Shown: positions 7,374 through 16,041, numbered from the stretch's first letter. The stretch: 26,894 bases of DNA from Spirochaetales bacterium (GCA_022771185.1 JALFCJ010000217.1:1-26894); one strand, 5' to 3'. Translations and numbers: made by a program. Notes: generated by a model not told the origin, from the sequence alone.

Positions 7374-8372
7374 ATGAAAAAGGATTATTTATCAAGGGAA
7401 GAGGACATCAGATTCAGCAAAACTGTCATAGACTTCAACACTTTGGGAGAAGAAGCAGATGAGAAGTCAAGAATAGAAATCAGAGAGAGGACAAAGCTTC
7501 TTATTTATATTGTCTCAAGAGACATTCTTCACCTTTCTTATGATGATGCTTCTTCTGTTTTTCTCGAACTGGAAGAGGAACTGGACAAGATAATAGCTTC
7601 ATATAAAGTATCAAACGCAACTTTCAATCAATACTTAAAGCAGTTATGCCAATATCGATGTAGAAGAATGAAACAAAAAAAGTATCAGAATGCCCTTTGG
7701 GAAAATGCGTTCTTCATGGAAGAAGCAAAGTATAATGCAAGAGGATTGGGGGACGTTGAGTTTCTGGAAATACAAAAAAAAGAACAGTCAAAGTCCCTAA
7801 GAATACAACAAGACATATATGCCGAATTTGACATGAAGGGAATAATAGAATTTATCTCGAGAAATAAAAACGTACCAGACTACCCTATATACAACAAAAT
7901 GGAACTAAAGCTGAGAAAAGCTCTTGATACATACACATCAAGAAAGAGGTTTCTAATCTTCATTCTTACACTGCCTAGAAACTCAGAAGGCTTCGACTCC
8001 TATGATATAGCAAGAGTGATGCAAACAGATGAATTGGCCATATCACATCTATTGTTACTAAAAGACGAAGCCTTGGGGTTTCAAGAAGAAAAGATACGAG
8101 AGATTCAATCCAGAGCCAGCAAACACTGGCGCATTATGGCAAAACTTATTGCAAACATAAACTTGGAAAGCGATGAAGAGAAAAAAAGAATACTTAGAGA
8201 CCACTACCAGACACAAGTAATATGCCACAAAAAAAATGTAAGGGAAATAAAGAGAGCCTCCGCGGGCATGTCTCGTTCCACTATCGCCACTGTCATTGGT
8301 GTATCTAGATCCTCTGTATCAATTGCCATAAAAGAGATTTCATCATTACTGGAAGTCATAGCCAAAGACTGA
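7374..8372 (+). CDS. Unidentified regulator with C-terminal helix-turn-helix, possibly a diverged sigma-like protein
   Basis: I do not recognise this 332-residue product as a named family. The N-terminal third contains LSYDDASSVFLELEEELDKI, then FNQYLKQLCQYRCRRMKQKK. The spacing and residue types recall sigma region 2 (D-x-x-S/D, F, L... then F-x-x-Y/W-L...R-x-R-R-x-K). The middle is charged and helical. The C-terminus has a plausible helix-turn-helix around MSRSTIATVIGVSRSSVSIAIKEI. The start at 7374 is preferred because GGAGG lies seven bases upstream; the in-frame TTG at 7347 has none. The gene is separated from clpX by a terminator and from rdgB by 41 bases. Alternatives are a DNA-binding adaptor or a lineage-specific conserved protein. 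Confidence 0.7.
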   Translation: MKKDYLSREEDIRFSKTVIDFNTLGEEADEKSRIEIRERTKLLIYIVSRDILHLSYDDASSVFLELEEELDKIIASYKVSNATFNQYLKQLCQYRCRRMKQKKYQNALWENAFFMEEAKYNARGLGDVEFLEIQKKEQSKSLRIQQDIYAEFDMKGIIEFISRNKNVPDYPIYNKMELKLRKALDTYTSRKRFLIFILTLPRNSEGFDSYDIARVMQTDELAISHLLLLKDEALGFQEEKIREIQSRASKHWRIMAKLIANINLESDEEKKRILRDHYQTQVICHKKNVREIKRASAGMSRSTIATVIGVSRSSVSIAIKEISSLLEVIAKD

Positions 8373-8413
8373 AGCATGTTCCTTTTTTGTGTTTTTTGCT
8401 TCATACTATCCCT

Positions 8414-9013
8414 ATGAAGCTATATTTTGCATCTGGTAATCTCCATAAGAAAAAAGAAATGGAAGATCTTTTAGGTGGTGAGATTCAGCTCACTTTACCA
8501 AAAGAGGAAGGAATATTTTTTGATCCTGAAGAAAACGGCTCTACATTTGTTGAGAATGCAATCATCAAGGCCAAAGCTCTTTATGATGTAGTACAGTCTC
8601 CTGTTCTCTCCGATGACTCAGGGCTCTGTGTAAAAGCCCTTGATTGGGGGCCTGGCATCCACACAGCCAGATTCGGAGATACAGAAGAAAGAAAACTGGA
8701 CAGCAGAGAAAAATACATGCTGCTCCTTGAGAAAATGGAGGGAGTGGAAGATAGAGAAGCTTTCTTCACCTGTGCTCTATGCCTATATCTTTCCCCTACC
8801 AGAATCTATGTAATCCAGGAAGAAGCGAAGGGAAAGATTGCTCTCACTCCAAGCGCAGGAAAAGAGGGCTTTGGTTATGACCCTGTATTCTTTTCTGACG
8901 ATGCAGGCCAAATCGTTGCAGATCTGCCTCTTGGAGAAAAAGGAAAATACTCCCATAGAGGAAAAGCTGCAAGAGTAATGTATGAATTAATAAAAAAGGA
9001 AATAGAAAAATGA
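8414..9013 (+). CDS. rdgB: XTP/dITP diphosphatase (RdgB/HAM1 family)
   Basis: This house-cleaning enzyme hydrolyses dITP, dXTP and ITP to monophosphates, keeping deaminated purines out of DNA and RNA. The 199-residue product has the family's substrate-binding set: ASGNLHKKKE (6-15), NGSTFVENA, SDDSGLCV, GFGYDPVF and SHRGKA near the C-terminus. The ATG at 8414 gives the canonical N-terminus; the TTG nine codons earlier adds an atypical extension. No Shine-Dalgarno is visible, and CATACT ends six bases before the ATG, so a leaderless start is possible. Its stop codon overlaps the pepF start (ATGA). Confidence 0.95.
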   Translation: MKLYFASGNLHKKKEMEDLLGGEIQLTLPKEEGIFFDPEENGSTFVENAIIKAKALYDVVQSPVLSDDSGLCVKALDWGPGIHTARFGDTEERKLDSREKYMLLLEKMEGVEDREAFFTCALCLYLSPTRIYVIQEEAKGKIALTPSAGKEGFGYDPVFFSDDAGQIVADLPLGEKGKYSHRGKAARVMYELIKKEIEK

Positions 9014-10785
9014 TTGAAAGAAAAGAACAAAAGACAAACGACACTTGGGATCTTTCGGCTCTTACAAAGTCTCCAGAAGCTTGGGACAAAGATGTAGCCG
9101 CTCTCAGAAGTAGACTCGGTGAATTAGAGGAATATAAAGGAAGACTGGGAGAAAGCTCCGATATTCTCTACTCTGCCCTCGATAAGCTTTTTACAATCCT
9201 CAAAGAAGCAGAGAGACTTGGAAGCTGGGCTTTCCTGATGTACTCGGCAGACTCATCAAATCCTGAAGTCATCAACAGAGCAGGAATTGCTGACATGGTT
9301 GAAAATGAATTCAGCGAGAAGACAAGCTGGATGGATCCAGAGTTAATGGCCATTAAAGAAGAAGACATTGAGAAGTGGCTTAAAGAAGATAGATTCGCTC
9401 CTTACCGCGTTTATATTACAAAGGCAAGAAGAATGAAAGACCATGTACTCTCAGATAAAGAAGAGAGAATCATGAGCCTCTATGGAGCAAATGCAGAAGG
9501 CTATCATCAAGCATTCATGGATATCGACAACATCGACTTGGACTTCGGAGAAGTAGACGGAGAGAAACTCACACACTCCACATGGTCTAAATTCCTCCAT
9601 AGCACAGATGAAAGCAAGAGAGAAAAAGCTTATAAAGCTTTCTACAAAGAGTACGAGGACCATCAGCACATTATCGCCCGCCTCTATGAAGGCAGCGTTA
9701 AAAACGACATTTTCTCATCCAAGGCTCGTGGTTATAAGTCTGCTCTTGACAGGGCACTCTTCCCAGACAATGTACCAGAGGAAGTATACAGAAACCTTAT
9801 TTCTGCAGTCCATGAAGCATTCCCTTCTCTCCACCGCTACTATGCCCTCAGAGCAAAACTTCTTGGCAAAGACAAGCTAAAGCACTGGGATGTATATGTT
9901 CCTGTAGTACCTGCAGTAAACAGCAAGCATACTTATGAAGAAGCTGTAGATATCATAAGAGAAGCTGTTATGCCTCTTGGCAAAGATTACTCAGACATCC
10001 TCTGCAAGGGCCTCTTGGAAGATAGATGGGTAGACAGATACGAGAACAAGGGAAAGAGAAGCGGCGCCTTCAGTGCAGGCTGTTTCACAGGTAACCCATA
10101 TATCCTTACCAACTTCGAAGAAGATGTAATCAACAGTGTATTCACCCTCATCCACGAAGGCGGACACTCAATGCACTCCTACTTCTCAGCAAAGAACAAC
10201 CCGTTCCCTTGCTACAACTACACTATCTTCGAAGCTGAAGTCGCTTCTACTTTCAATGAAAACCTTTTGATGAAGTATCTTATGTCTCATACAGACAGTA
10301 AGGAAGAAAAGGCATTTCTGGTAGCTCAGCAGCTTGATAACATTGTAGCAACATTCTTCAGACAGACTATGTTTGCAGAATTTGAACTTCTTGTTCACGA
10401 AGAGGCAGAAAAGGGCAATCCAATCAACGTTACATTCTTCAGAGAAACATATAGAAAGCTCTTGGAGTCATATTTCGGTCCTCAGGTAGAGTTTGAATCC
10501 AACTCCGATATGGAAGGATTGAGAATTCCTCACTTCTACAGAGCATTCTATGTATATAAGTATGCAACTGGCATTGCAGCTTCCATTGCACTCTCAGAGA
10601 GAGTAGTAAACGGAGGAGAACAGGAAAGAAACGACTATCTCACATTCCTTAAATCCGGTGGATCAAGATATCCATTGGAGGCATTGAGAGTGGCTGGAGT
10701 CGACATGGCAAAGCCAGATGCTGTAAAGGCTACAGCAAAATACTTCGATTCTCTCATTACAGAGCTAGAAGAGCTGGTAAAATAA
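9010..10785 (+). CDS. pepF: Oligoendopeptidase F (M3 family zinc metallopeptidase)
   Basis: PepF is a cytoplasmic zinc peptidase that cleaves short peptides and helps recycle protease products. The 591-residue length is typical of the family. The zinc site is HEGGH at 382-386 (FTLIHEGGHSMHSYF), with the third ligand Glu probably in FEAEVASTFNE downstream. The C-terminal FESNSDMEGLRIPHFYRAFYVYKY segment is also characteristic. The start overlaps the rdgB stop by four bases (ATGA), with AGGAA upstream, so translation is coupled. A hairpin terminator lies 17 bases after the stop codon. Confidence 0.96.
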   Translation: MIERKEQKTNDTWDLSALTKSPEAWDKDVAALRSRLGELEEYKGRLGESSDILYSALDKLFTILKEAERLGSWAFLMYSADSSNPEVINRAGIADMVENEFSEKTSWMDPELMAIKEEDIEKWLKEDRFAPYRVYITKARRMKDHVLSDKEERIMSLYGANAEGYHQAFMDIDNIDLDFGEVDGEKLTHSTWSKFLHSTDESKREKAYKAFYKEYEDHQHIIARLYEGSVKNDIFSSKARGYKSALDRALFPDNVPEEVYRNLISAVHEAFPSLHRYYALRAKLLGKDKLKHWDVYVPVVPAVNSKHTYEEAVDIIREAVMPLGKDYSDILCKGLLEDRWVDRYENKGKRSGAFSAGCFTGNPYILTNFEEDVINSVFTLIHEGGHSMHSYFSAKNNPFPCYNYTIFEAEVASTFNENLLMKYLMSHTDSKEEKAFLVAQQLDNIVATFFRQTMFAEFELLVHEEAEKGNPINVTFFRETYRKLLESYFGPQVEFESNSDMEGLRIPHFYRAFYVYKYATGIAASIALSERVVNGGEQERNDYLTFLKSGGSRYPLEALRVAGVDMAKPDAVKATAKYFDSLITELEELVK

Positions 10786-10790
10786 AAAAA

Positions 10791-11156
10791 TTACTTTTTC
10801 TGGAGGGCGACTATCTTGCCCTCCTTTATTACTAGGTAGAGATAGTCACCTGTCTTTTGAGAGTAGAGATAGATGCCATTACCGTCAAACTCACCGAGAA
10901 TAACATCTTCCATGGGCAACAAAGATGCCAAGAGAGGAGAGTAAGACGCAAGAAAAGCATCACTTTGATCACAGTATTTCTCTATCCAAGAAAGAGAAAA
11001 CTCCTCCTTGACGGCGCATGAAACCATATCCTCTACACTTCCCTCTTCTATCTCTACACATACTCTTCCAACCTTCACACTTTCAGGAACTACTCCTGAA
11101 AAAAGAAGAGTGGATGAAAACAGCAATAAAAAAAGAAAAGAGAGAACATACTTCAT
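10791..11156 (-). CDS. Small secreted protein of unknown function
   Basis: The 121-residue product begins with a clear signal peptide (MKYVLSFLFLLLFSSTLLFSG) that has no lipobox. The mature part holds two or three Cys residues and ends in alternating hydrophobic strands (YLYSQKTGDYLYLVIKEGKIVALQKK). I cannot assign a family. I chose the ATG at 11156 because it places the signal peptide at the N-terminus; the frame stays open to a TTG at 11210 that would add 18 polar residues before it. Ribosome-binding is weak (AAGGG close to the ATG). The gene converges on pepF, whose terminator stem lies inside this gene's last codons. Confidence 0.65.
   Translation of the reverse strand: MKYVLSFLFLLLFSSTLLFSGVVPESVKVGRVCVEIEEGSVEDMVSCAVKEEFSLSWIEKYCDQSDAFLASYSPLLASLLPMEDVILGEFDGNGIYLYSQKTGDYLYLVIKEGKIVALQKK
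10802..10830 (+). terminator. Rho-independent terminator after pepF
   Basis: A perfect 7-bp stem GGAGGGC/GCCCTCC (10802-10808 with 10818-10824) is followed by TTTATT. It lies within the 3' coding end of the convergent small secreted protein gene, so one sequence serves both purposes. Confidence 0.7.
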
Positions 11157-11236
11157 GCCCTTATTATTTGTGTCTTTGTAGAATTTATCAATGGTAAATC
11201 CCCTAAGCAAAATACGCTTTTCCCTTCCCTCTCCTT

Positions 11237-11263
11237 TTGAGTTTTCTCTAGCTGTGCTATATT
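11237..11263 (+). promoter_or_regulatory. Leaderless-type promoter of the HD-domain gene
   Basis: TTGAGT (11237-11242), 15 bases, then an extended -10 TGCTATATT (-10 hexamer 11258-11263). Six bases separate the -10 from the ATG at 11270, so the predicted +1 is the A of the start codon. No Shine-Dalgarno is present. Confidence 0.55.
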
Positions 11264-11269
11264 AATCCT

Positions 11270-12544
11270 ATGGAAAGAACAAAAGCCCAGAATATACTTA
11301 ACGAAGGATTTGTACACACTGTCAAAGACCCCCTTTGGCAGAATATTCCTATGACAAAGGAAATAAAAGCACTAACGGAAGTTGATGACGTGCAGAAACT
11401 TGCCAGAATCAAACAGAATGGCCCTACTTACCACATATATCCGGGATCAGTGCACACAAGGCTCAGCCACTCTATGGGAGTATATCATCTTGGTCGTCAG
11501 ATACTCCTTTCCCTTTCCAAAAAATCAGAAGAACTACCTTTCACAGAGAAGGGCATGATAAGTTTCCTCGTTGCCTGCCTATTACATGATATCGGACACT
11601 TTCCTTATGCACACTCTCTGAAAGAGCTTGCCATAAGAGACCATGAAGAACTTGCAGGAGCGATGATATTGGAGAGGGAAGAACTGGGCAAAGCTGTAGA
11701 GAATACTGGAGCAGACAGGGCAATGACTGCTGCAATAATAGACAAGGACCTTCTGACTTCAGACGAAGAGACTCTATTCTATAGGAATGTTCTTTCAGGA
11801 ACTTTGGACCCGGATAAGCTGGATTATCTGTCCCGAGACGGATTCTTTGCTGGAGTCCCATATGGCAAGCAGGATACAGATTTCATTATATCATCTATGA
11901 CCTATCGTAACTCCCGCCTTTGCATCGATAAGGCCGCCATCAGCAGTGTAGAGCAGATTTTGTTTTCAAAATATATGATGTATAAGACCATCTACTGGCA
12001 TAAGGGTGTGAGAAGTGCAACAGCCATGATAAAGAAATCTCTCATTACTGCTTTAAAAGAGGGCTTGATTAAGTTTGATGAACTCTATGGCCTTGATGAC
12101 AATGAGTTTGTTCTTCTCCTAAAAATCAGGAAAGACAAATGCCAGGCCTTGGAAATGGTTGAAGAAGTAGAACACAATCACCTTTTGGAGAGAAAAGTAT
12201 ACAAGGATTATGACAGTTCCGGAGTAATAGAAAACAGAGGAAGAAAACCAGAAGAACGAGAAGATATGGAGAACTTCATCTGGAAAGAGCTCTTTAAAAC
12301 ATACCCAAGCCTGAAAAAGTGGGAAGTCATTATCGATATACCTGAGCCCATAAGCTTTGAAACCCATATTTCTGTTGTGACGGAAGATGGAAAAGTAGAA
12401 GATATTAATGACAGCGACATGATATTCTCTGGAAAAGTCTCCTCCTTATTTCAAAAGAGCCTGAGAAAAGTAGCCTTATACACACCGTCTTACGTCAAAG
12501 AAGACGATGCTTGGAAAGCTATGGGAGAAATAATACATGGATGA
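11270..12544 (+). CDS. HD-domain phosphohydrolase (dNTPase-like, COG1078 type)
   Basis: HD-superfamily metal-dependent phosphohydrolase of 424 residues, related to dGTP triphosphohydrolases. The metal ligands are visible: His67 in RLSHSMGVYHLG, His106-Asp107 in CLLHDIGHFPYAH, and an Asp in LDPDKLDYLSRDGFFAGVPYG. HIYPGSVHTRLSHS is characteristic of the uncharacterised branch rather than true Dgt, so the substrate (dNTP or another phosphate ester) is uncertain. The start codon sits six bases after a good extended -10 with no Shine-Dalgarno, which suggests a leaderless message. The stop codon overlaps the next gene by eight bases, pointing to coupled expression with the tRNA-thiolation-like enzyme. 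Confidence 0.9.
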   Translation: MERTKAQNILNEGFVHTVKDPLWQNIPMTKEIKALTEVDDVQKLARIKQNGPTYHIYPGSVHTRLSHSMGVYHLGRQILLSLSKKSEELPFTEKGMISFLVACLLHDIGHFPYAHSLKELAIRDHEELAGAMILEREELGKAVENTGADRAMTAAIIDKDLLTSDEETLFYRNVLSGTLDPDKLDYLSRDGFFAGVPYGKQDTDFIISSMTYRNSRLCIDKAAISSVEQILFSKYMMYKTIYWHKGVRSATAMIKKSLITALKEGLIKFDELYGLDDNEFVLLLKIRKDKCQALEMVEEVEHNHLLERKVYKDYDSSGVIENRGRKPEEREDMENFIWKELFKTYPSLKKWEVIIDIPEPISFETHISVVTEDGKVEDINDSDMIFSGKVSSLFQKSLRKVALYTPSYVKEDDAWKAMGEIIHG

Positions 12545-13346
12545 AGAAAAAATAAGCTACAAGACATTGATCGACGGTGATATTCCACCATGGGTAATGA
12601 GGTTTATAAAGGGTGTCGGAAAAGCTATCAACAAATATGGAATGATAAAATCAGGCGATACTGTCTTGATTGCCGCCAGCGGAGGCAAGGACTCCCTGGC
12701 GCTGGCTTTGGCCCTGTCTTTAAGACGAAAGTGGCTTCCGGTCTCTTATAATCTTGAAGCTGTAATGATCGATTGGATCGAGCACCCCATAGATCCAGAG
12801 TATAGAGAGAAGTTAAAGACATACTTCAAAGACCTGGATATAGACCTGACTATTGTAGACGAAAAGCAATACCCGGAGTCATTTAAAGGTGAGTTCAACT
12901 GTTATCTATGCTCACGAAACAGAAGGCGTATCCTCTTTCAGTGGGCTGACGAACACAATGAGAAGCTTATTGCCATGGGGCATCATTTGGATGACCTAGT
13001 TGAGACTACCATGATGAATCTATGCTTCAGAGGCAAGTTCTCGACCATGCTTCCTGTGCAGGAATTCTTTGACGGCAAAATGCATATTATCAGGCCAATG
13101 ATCGAGACAAAGGAGAATGTTACACAAAGACTAAAGGATGTCTATGACATACCTGTAGTAAAACCTGTCTGCCCCTTCGACCAGACAAATATCAGGGCGA
13201 AACTAAAACCTGTAGTGAAAGAATTGTGTCATATCGATAAACTTACCAGGGAACACATCTATGCCGCCCACATTTTCTCATACAATCTTTTGGACAAAGA
13301 TACCACAGAGTGTGATATGGAGGACATAAATAATAAAGATAAGTGA
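12537..13346 (+). CDS. ttcA: TtcA-like tRNA 2-thiocytidine synthetase (PP-loop ATPase)
   Basis: TtcA-type enzymes adenylate and thiolate tRNA bases using an iron-sulfur cluster. This 269-residue protein has the PP-loop SGGKDS (48-53), the CxxC pair Cys122/Cys125 (NCYLCSRNRRR), the GHHLDDLVETTMMNLCFRG segment and a third Cys212 in KPVCPFDQTN. These three cysteines are the expected cluster ligands. Close relatives that modify other bases share the layout, so the exact target (C32 of tRNA) is inferred from family. GGGAG upstream within the HD-domain gene provides the ribosome-binding site, and the ATG overlaps that gene's end. A stem-loop follows the stop codon. Confidence 0.85.
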   Translation: MDEEKISYKTLIDGDIPPWVMRFIKGVGKAINKYGMIKSGDTVLIAASGGKDSLALALALSLRRKWLPVSYNLEAVMIDWIEHPIDPEYREKLKTYFKDLDIDLTIVDEKQYPESFKGEFNCYLCSRNRRRILFQWADEHNEKLIAMGHHLDDLVETTMMNLCFRGKFSTMLPVQEFFDGKMHIIRPMIETKENVTQRLKDVYDIPVVKPVCPFDQTNIRAKLKPVVKELCHIDKLTREHIYAAHIFSYNLLDKDTTECDMEDINNKDK

Positions 13347-13351
13347 GAATA

Positions 13352-13382
13352 AACACATGGATAAAACAAGCATCTATGTGTT
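13352..13382 (+). other. Stem-loop between ttcA and the FecR-like gene
   Basis: AACACATGGAT (13352-13362) pairs with ATCTATGTGTT (13372-13382), 11 bp with one G-U pair and a 9-base loop. No T-run follows, so it is either a weak terminator for the HD-ttcA pair, a leader structure for the next transcript or an operator. A TACTAT -10-like sequence overlaps its right edge. Confidence 0.45.
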
Positions 13383-13403
13383 ACTATAGTTAAAGAGGTC
13401 ATT

Positions 13404-14201
13404 ATGAAGAGACTTACAGCTGCAATAATGTTAATACTCATAGGAGCGGTTATCTTCGCTTCCAATCCAATATCTTTCTCCGGCCGATATGCTTTGGTTG
13501 GCTCTGATGGCAGGACTATCAGAAGAACAAACGTCGATATAGAGGGCACAGGTGTAGTACTAGCTACAGGAGAAGAGAAAGCAAAGGCAGAAGGTTCTGC
13601 GTTCTCCCTTATTTTGGGTGAGAACTCTTTGGCAGCCATAAAAGATGAAGAAGGCCTCGTTATCTACCTTGTTTATGGTTGCGCTACAGTAGTCTCTGGA
13701 GATGAAAGGGATATTTCTGTATACACTCCTACAACAAAGACAACTCTATCCTCTAAGGGTGAGTATCACTTTATCTCGCTAGATAAAGAAGAAAAAGCTT
13801 ATAACTTCTCTTCCCCAGATATAGAGCTCTACGACTCTATCAGAGGAACATATACTACTCTCTCCTACAATGAAGGCTACGACTACATCAAGGGCAGAAA
13901 GATAGAAGTCGATGAAAACAAGAGATACTTGGAGACACCTATCCACGTGCTCACACCTGTATTTACAGATGAAGTCTACTCATATCTCACAGGCTCTCCT
14001 GACACTCCAGTCCTCTCTATTTCAGAGCAGTTCATGGCAGGTACTCCTGATGCTCCTATTTTCGTCAAGAAAGAGAGTGAAGTCATTAATGATCCCGATA
14101 CCCCAATCATCCTCGATAACGTTGTGCAGACAATTGTAGACTCATCTTTCTCTCCTATCTCTGTCACTCAGAAACTTTATGACAGCGAGAACAACAACTG
14201 A
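13404..14201 (+). CDS. Secreted FecR-like protein with a 16-residue C-terminal repeat
   Basis: The 265-residue product has an N-terminal signal peptide (MKRLTAAIMLILIGAVIFA). A beta-rich middle follows, in which SGDERDISVYTPTTKTTLSSKGEYHFIS resembles FecR-type domains (weak match by eye). Near residues 195-240 the motif PD[T/A]P[V/I] occurs three times at exactly 16-residue spacing: PDTPVL, PDAPIF, PDTPII. I do not know the function; the product should be periplasmic or surface-exposed. AGAGG six bases before the ATG is the ribosome-binding site. The stop codon shares one base with the mutL start (TGATG), so mutL is translated by coupling to this unrelated secreted protein. Confidence 0.7.
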   Translation: MKRLTAAIMLILIGAVIFASNPISFSGRYALVGSDGRTIRRTNVDIEGTGVVLATGEEKAKAEGSAFSLILGENSLAAIKDEEGLVIYLVYGCATVVSGDERDISVYTPTTKTTLSSKGEYHFISLDKEEKAYNFSSPDIELYDSIRGTYTTLSYNEGYDYIKGRKIEVDENKRYLETPIHVLTPVFTDEVYSYLTGSPDTPVLSISEQFMAGTPDAPIFVKKESEVINDPDTPIILDNVVQTIVDSSFSPISVTQKLYDSENNN

Positions 14202-16039
14202 TGGGAAGAATTAACCTTCTAGACCCTCTTCTCTCCTCCCGCATCGCTGCAGGAGAAGTCATTGAGCGTCCTCAATCTGTCTTAAGAGAGTTTCTAGACA
14301 ACTCACTGGATGCAGAAGCTGATGACATTACAGTAATCATAGAAGGTGGTGGAATCGACAGGCTTGAAGTACAGGACAACGGAAAAGGTATCAATAGAGA
14401 GGACTTGTCCTTGATTGCTACCCGTCATGCCACAAGTAAGATTCATAATCCCGATGATCTATATGAAATAAACACTCTTGGCTTCAGAGGAGAAGCTCTA
14501 TACTCAATCTCTTCTGTCTCAAAACTTACTATCTCTTCCTTTGATAGCGAAGAGAAAGAAGCATCTACACTTGTAATCGACAATGGCAGAAGATATCCAG
14601 TCAGTGAAACAGGCCCCGCTAAAGGAACAATCTGCACTTCAGAAGATTTATTCTTGGAGATTCCTGCACGAAGAAGCTTCTTAAAGAGAGCCAGTACGGA
14701 ATCTACTCTCTGTCGCACTCTCCTTTCTTCAAAAGCCCTTGCATTCCCTAATGTGCGCTTTACTCTCAAGGTGGATGGAGAGACAAGGATGCAGTGGCCT
14801 AAAGCAAACAACTACAAAGAAAGAGTCATGATGCTTTGGAGAGAGTATGGTATTTCATCTTCCGATGTTACAATGCTTACAGAAACTGAAGAAGATTACT
14901 CTATTACAGTAGTAGCAGGAACTTCTGCTGTAAAAAGATCTGACAAGAAAGAGATAAGAATCTATGTAAACTCCCGACCAGTCGAGGAGTTTTCAATGGT
15001 GCAGGCTGTACTATATGGATACGGGGAGCTTCTCCCTGGCGGAAGTTATCCATACGCCTGTGTGTTTATCAACGATAAAAGTGAGCTAGTGGACTTTAAT
15101 ATCCACCCGGCAAAGAAAGAAGTAAAAATAAGAAACAAGGCAGATATCCACCATACTCTTTCATCAATGATCAAGAAAGGAATAGAGAGAAAGATTCCTG
15201 AAATAAAGAGTGTAAGACAGTTTTATCTGGATGATGCTGAACGCTGGGAAAACGGAGCAAAAACAAAATCCTTTGGCGTTATGCCTACTCCTTATAGAGA
15301 GGAGACAGTAAAGCAAGAAGAAAAACCTGTTGTATATTCTCACGATACTTCGACAAAACCTGAGAGTTTTGAAGATAAGTCCTCTAAGTATACTCCAAAA
15401 GATCCAGATTGGCTGAAAAAAGCGAAAGAGCTTAAAGCAATCAGAGAAAAAGTCAAAAATGAGCCTACGGAGAAAACCGAAGAAAAGCATCATAACGAAG
15501 ACGAGATAATATACATAGGTCAGGCTTTTGATCTCTTTCTCATCTGTCAGAAAGGAGATTCACTATACCTCGTGGATCAGCATGCCGCCCACGAAAGGAT
15601 TCTCTACGATGAACTGTTATCTCTAAAGACAGTCCAAAAACTTCTTGTGCCAATAAAAATCGAAGTGGACGATATTACAGATGACTTTCTTGAAAGAAAC
15701 TCTTACGTCTACACAAAACTTGGTATATCTCTATTAAAAGATAAAAAGGGTGAATGGGAAATAGACGCCATTCCTGCTGTATGTAGAGGAATAGAAGGCG
15801 AGATTGTAGACTTTATTACCAGTGCAAAAAGTGATGAGCATGAACTTGAAGAGAAGATCTTTGCAATAATGGCTTGTCGCAAGGCAATAAAAATGGGTGA
15901 CAAGGTCGACAAGTGGGCAGCCCAGTCTATACTTGAGAAAGTATTTATGATGGAAGAGCCTTGTTGCCCTCATGGCAGAACTTTTCTTGTAAAGATTACA
16001 GAGCAAAGCCTAAAAGAAATGGTAGGAAGGACAAAGTAA
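14201..16039 (+). CDS. mutL: DNA mismatch repair protein MutL (endonuclease type)
   Basis: MutL couples mismatch recognition by MutS to strand incision. The N-terminal GHKL ATPase shows Glu30 as catalytic base and Asn34 (REFLDNSLDA; most MutLs have ELVEN), DNGKGI and GFRGEAL. After a charged, low-conservation linker (about 340-440), the C-terminal domain carries the metal-binding motif DQHAAHERILYDE starting at 459, ACRKAI at 558 and CPHGR at 589-593. This is the nicking MutL found in bacteria without MutH, so strand cutting is done by MutL itself. The 612-residue length is normal. The ATG overlaps the preceding stop codon by one base and has no good Shine-Dalgarno. Confidence 0.97.
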   Translation: MGRINLLDPLLSSRIAAGEVIERPQSVLREFLDNSLDAEADDITVIIEGGGIDRLEVQDNGKGINREDLSLIATRHATSKIHNPDDLYEINTLGFRGEALYSISSVSKLTISSFDSEEKEASTLVIDNGRRYPVSETGPAKGTICTSEDLFLEIPARRSFLKRASTESTLCRTLLSSKALAFPNVRFTLKVDGETRMQWPKANNYKERVMMLWREYGISSSDVTMLTETEEDYSITVVAGTSAVKRSDKKEIRIYVNSRPVEEFSMVQAVLYGYGELLPGGSYPYACVFINDKSELVDFNIHPAKKEVKIRNKADIHHTLSSMIKKGIERKIPEIKSVRQFYLDDAERWENGAKTKSFGVMPTPYREETVKQEEKPVVYSHDTSTKPESFEDKSSKYTPKDPDWLKKAKELKAIREKVKNEPTEKTEEKHHNEDEIIYIGQAFDLFLICQKGDSLYLVDQHAAHERILYDELLSLKTVQKLLVPIKIEVDDITDDFLERNSYVYTKLGISLLKDKKGEWEIDAIPAVCRGIEGEIVDFITSAKSDEHELEEKIFAIMACRKAIKMGDKVDKWAAQSILEKVFMMEEPCCPHGRTFLVKITEQSLKEMVGRTK

Positions 16040-16041
16040 AA

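Noticed and set aside
11157..11210. Longer N-terminus (18 codons from a TTG) for the small secreted protein
   Set aside because: It would push the signal peptide inward; the ATG at 11156 puts it at the N-terminus, as expected.
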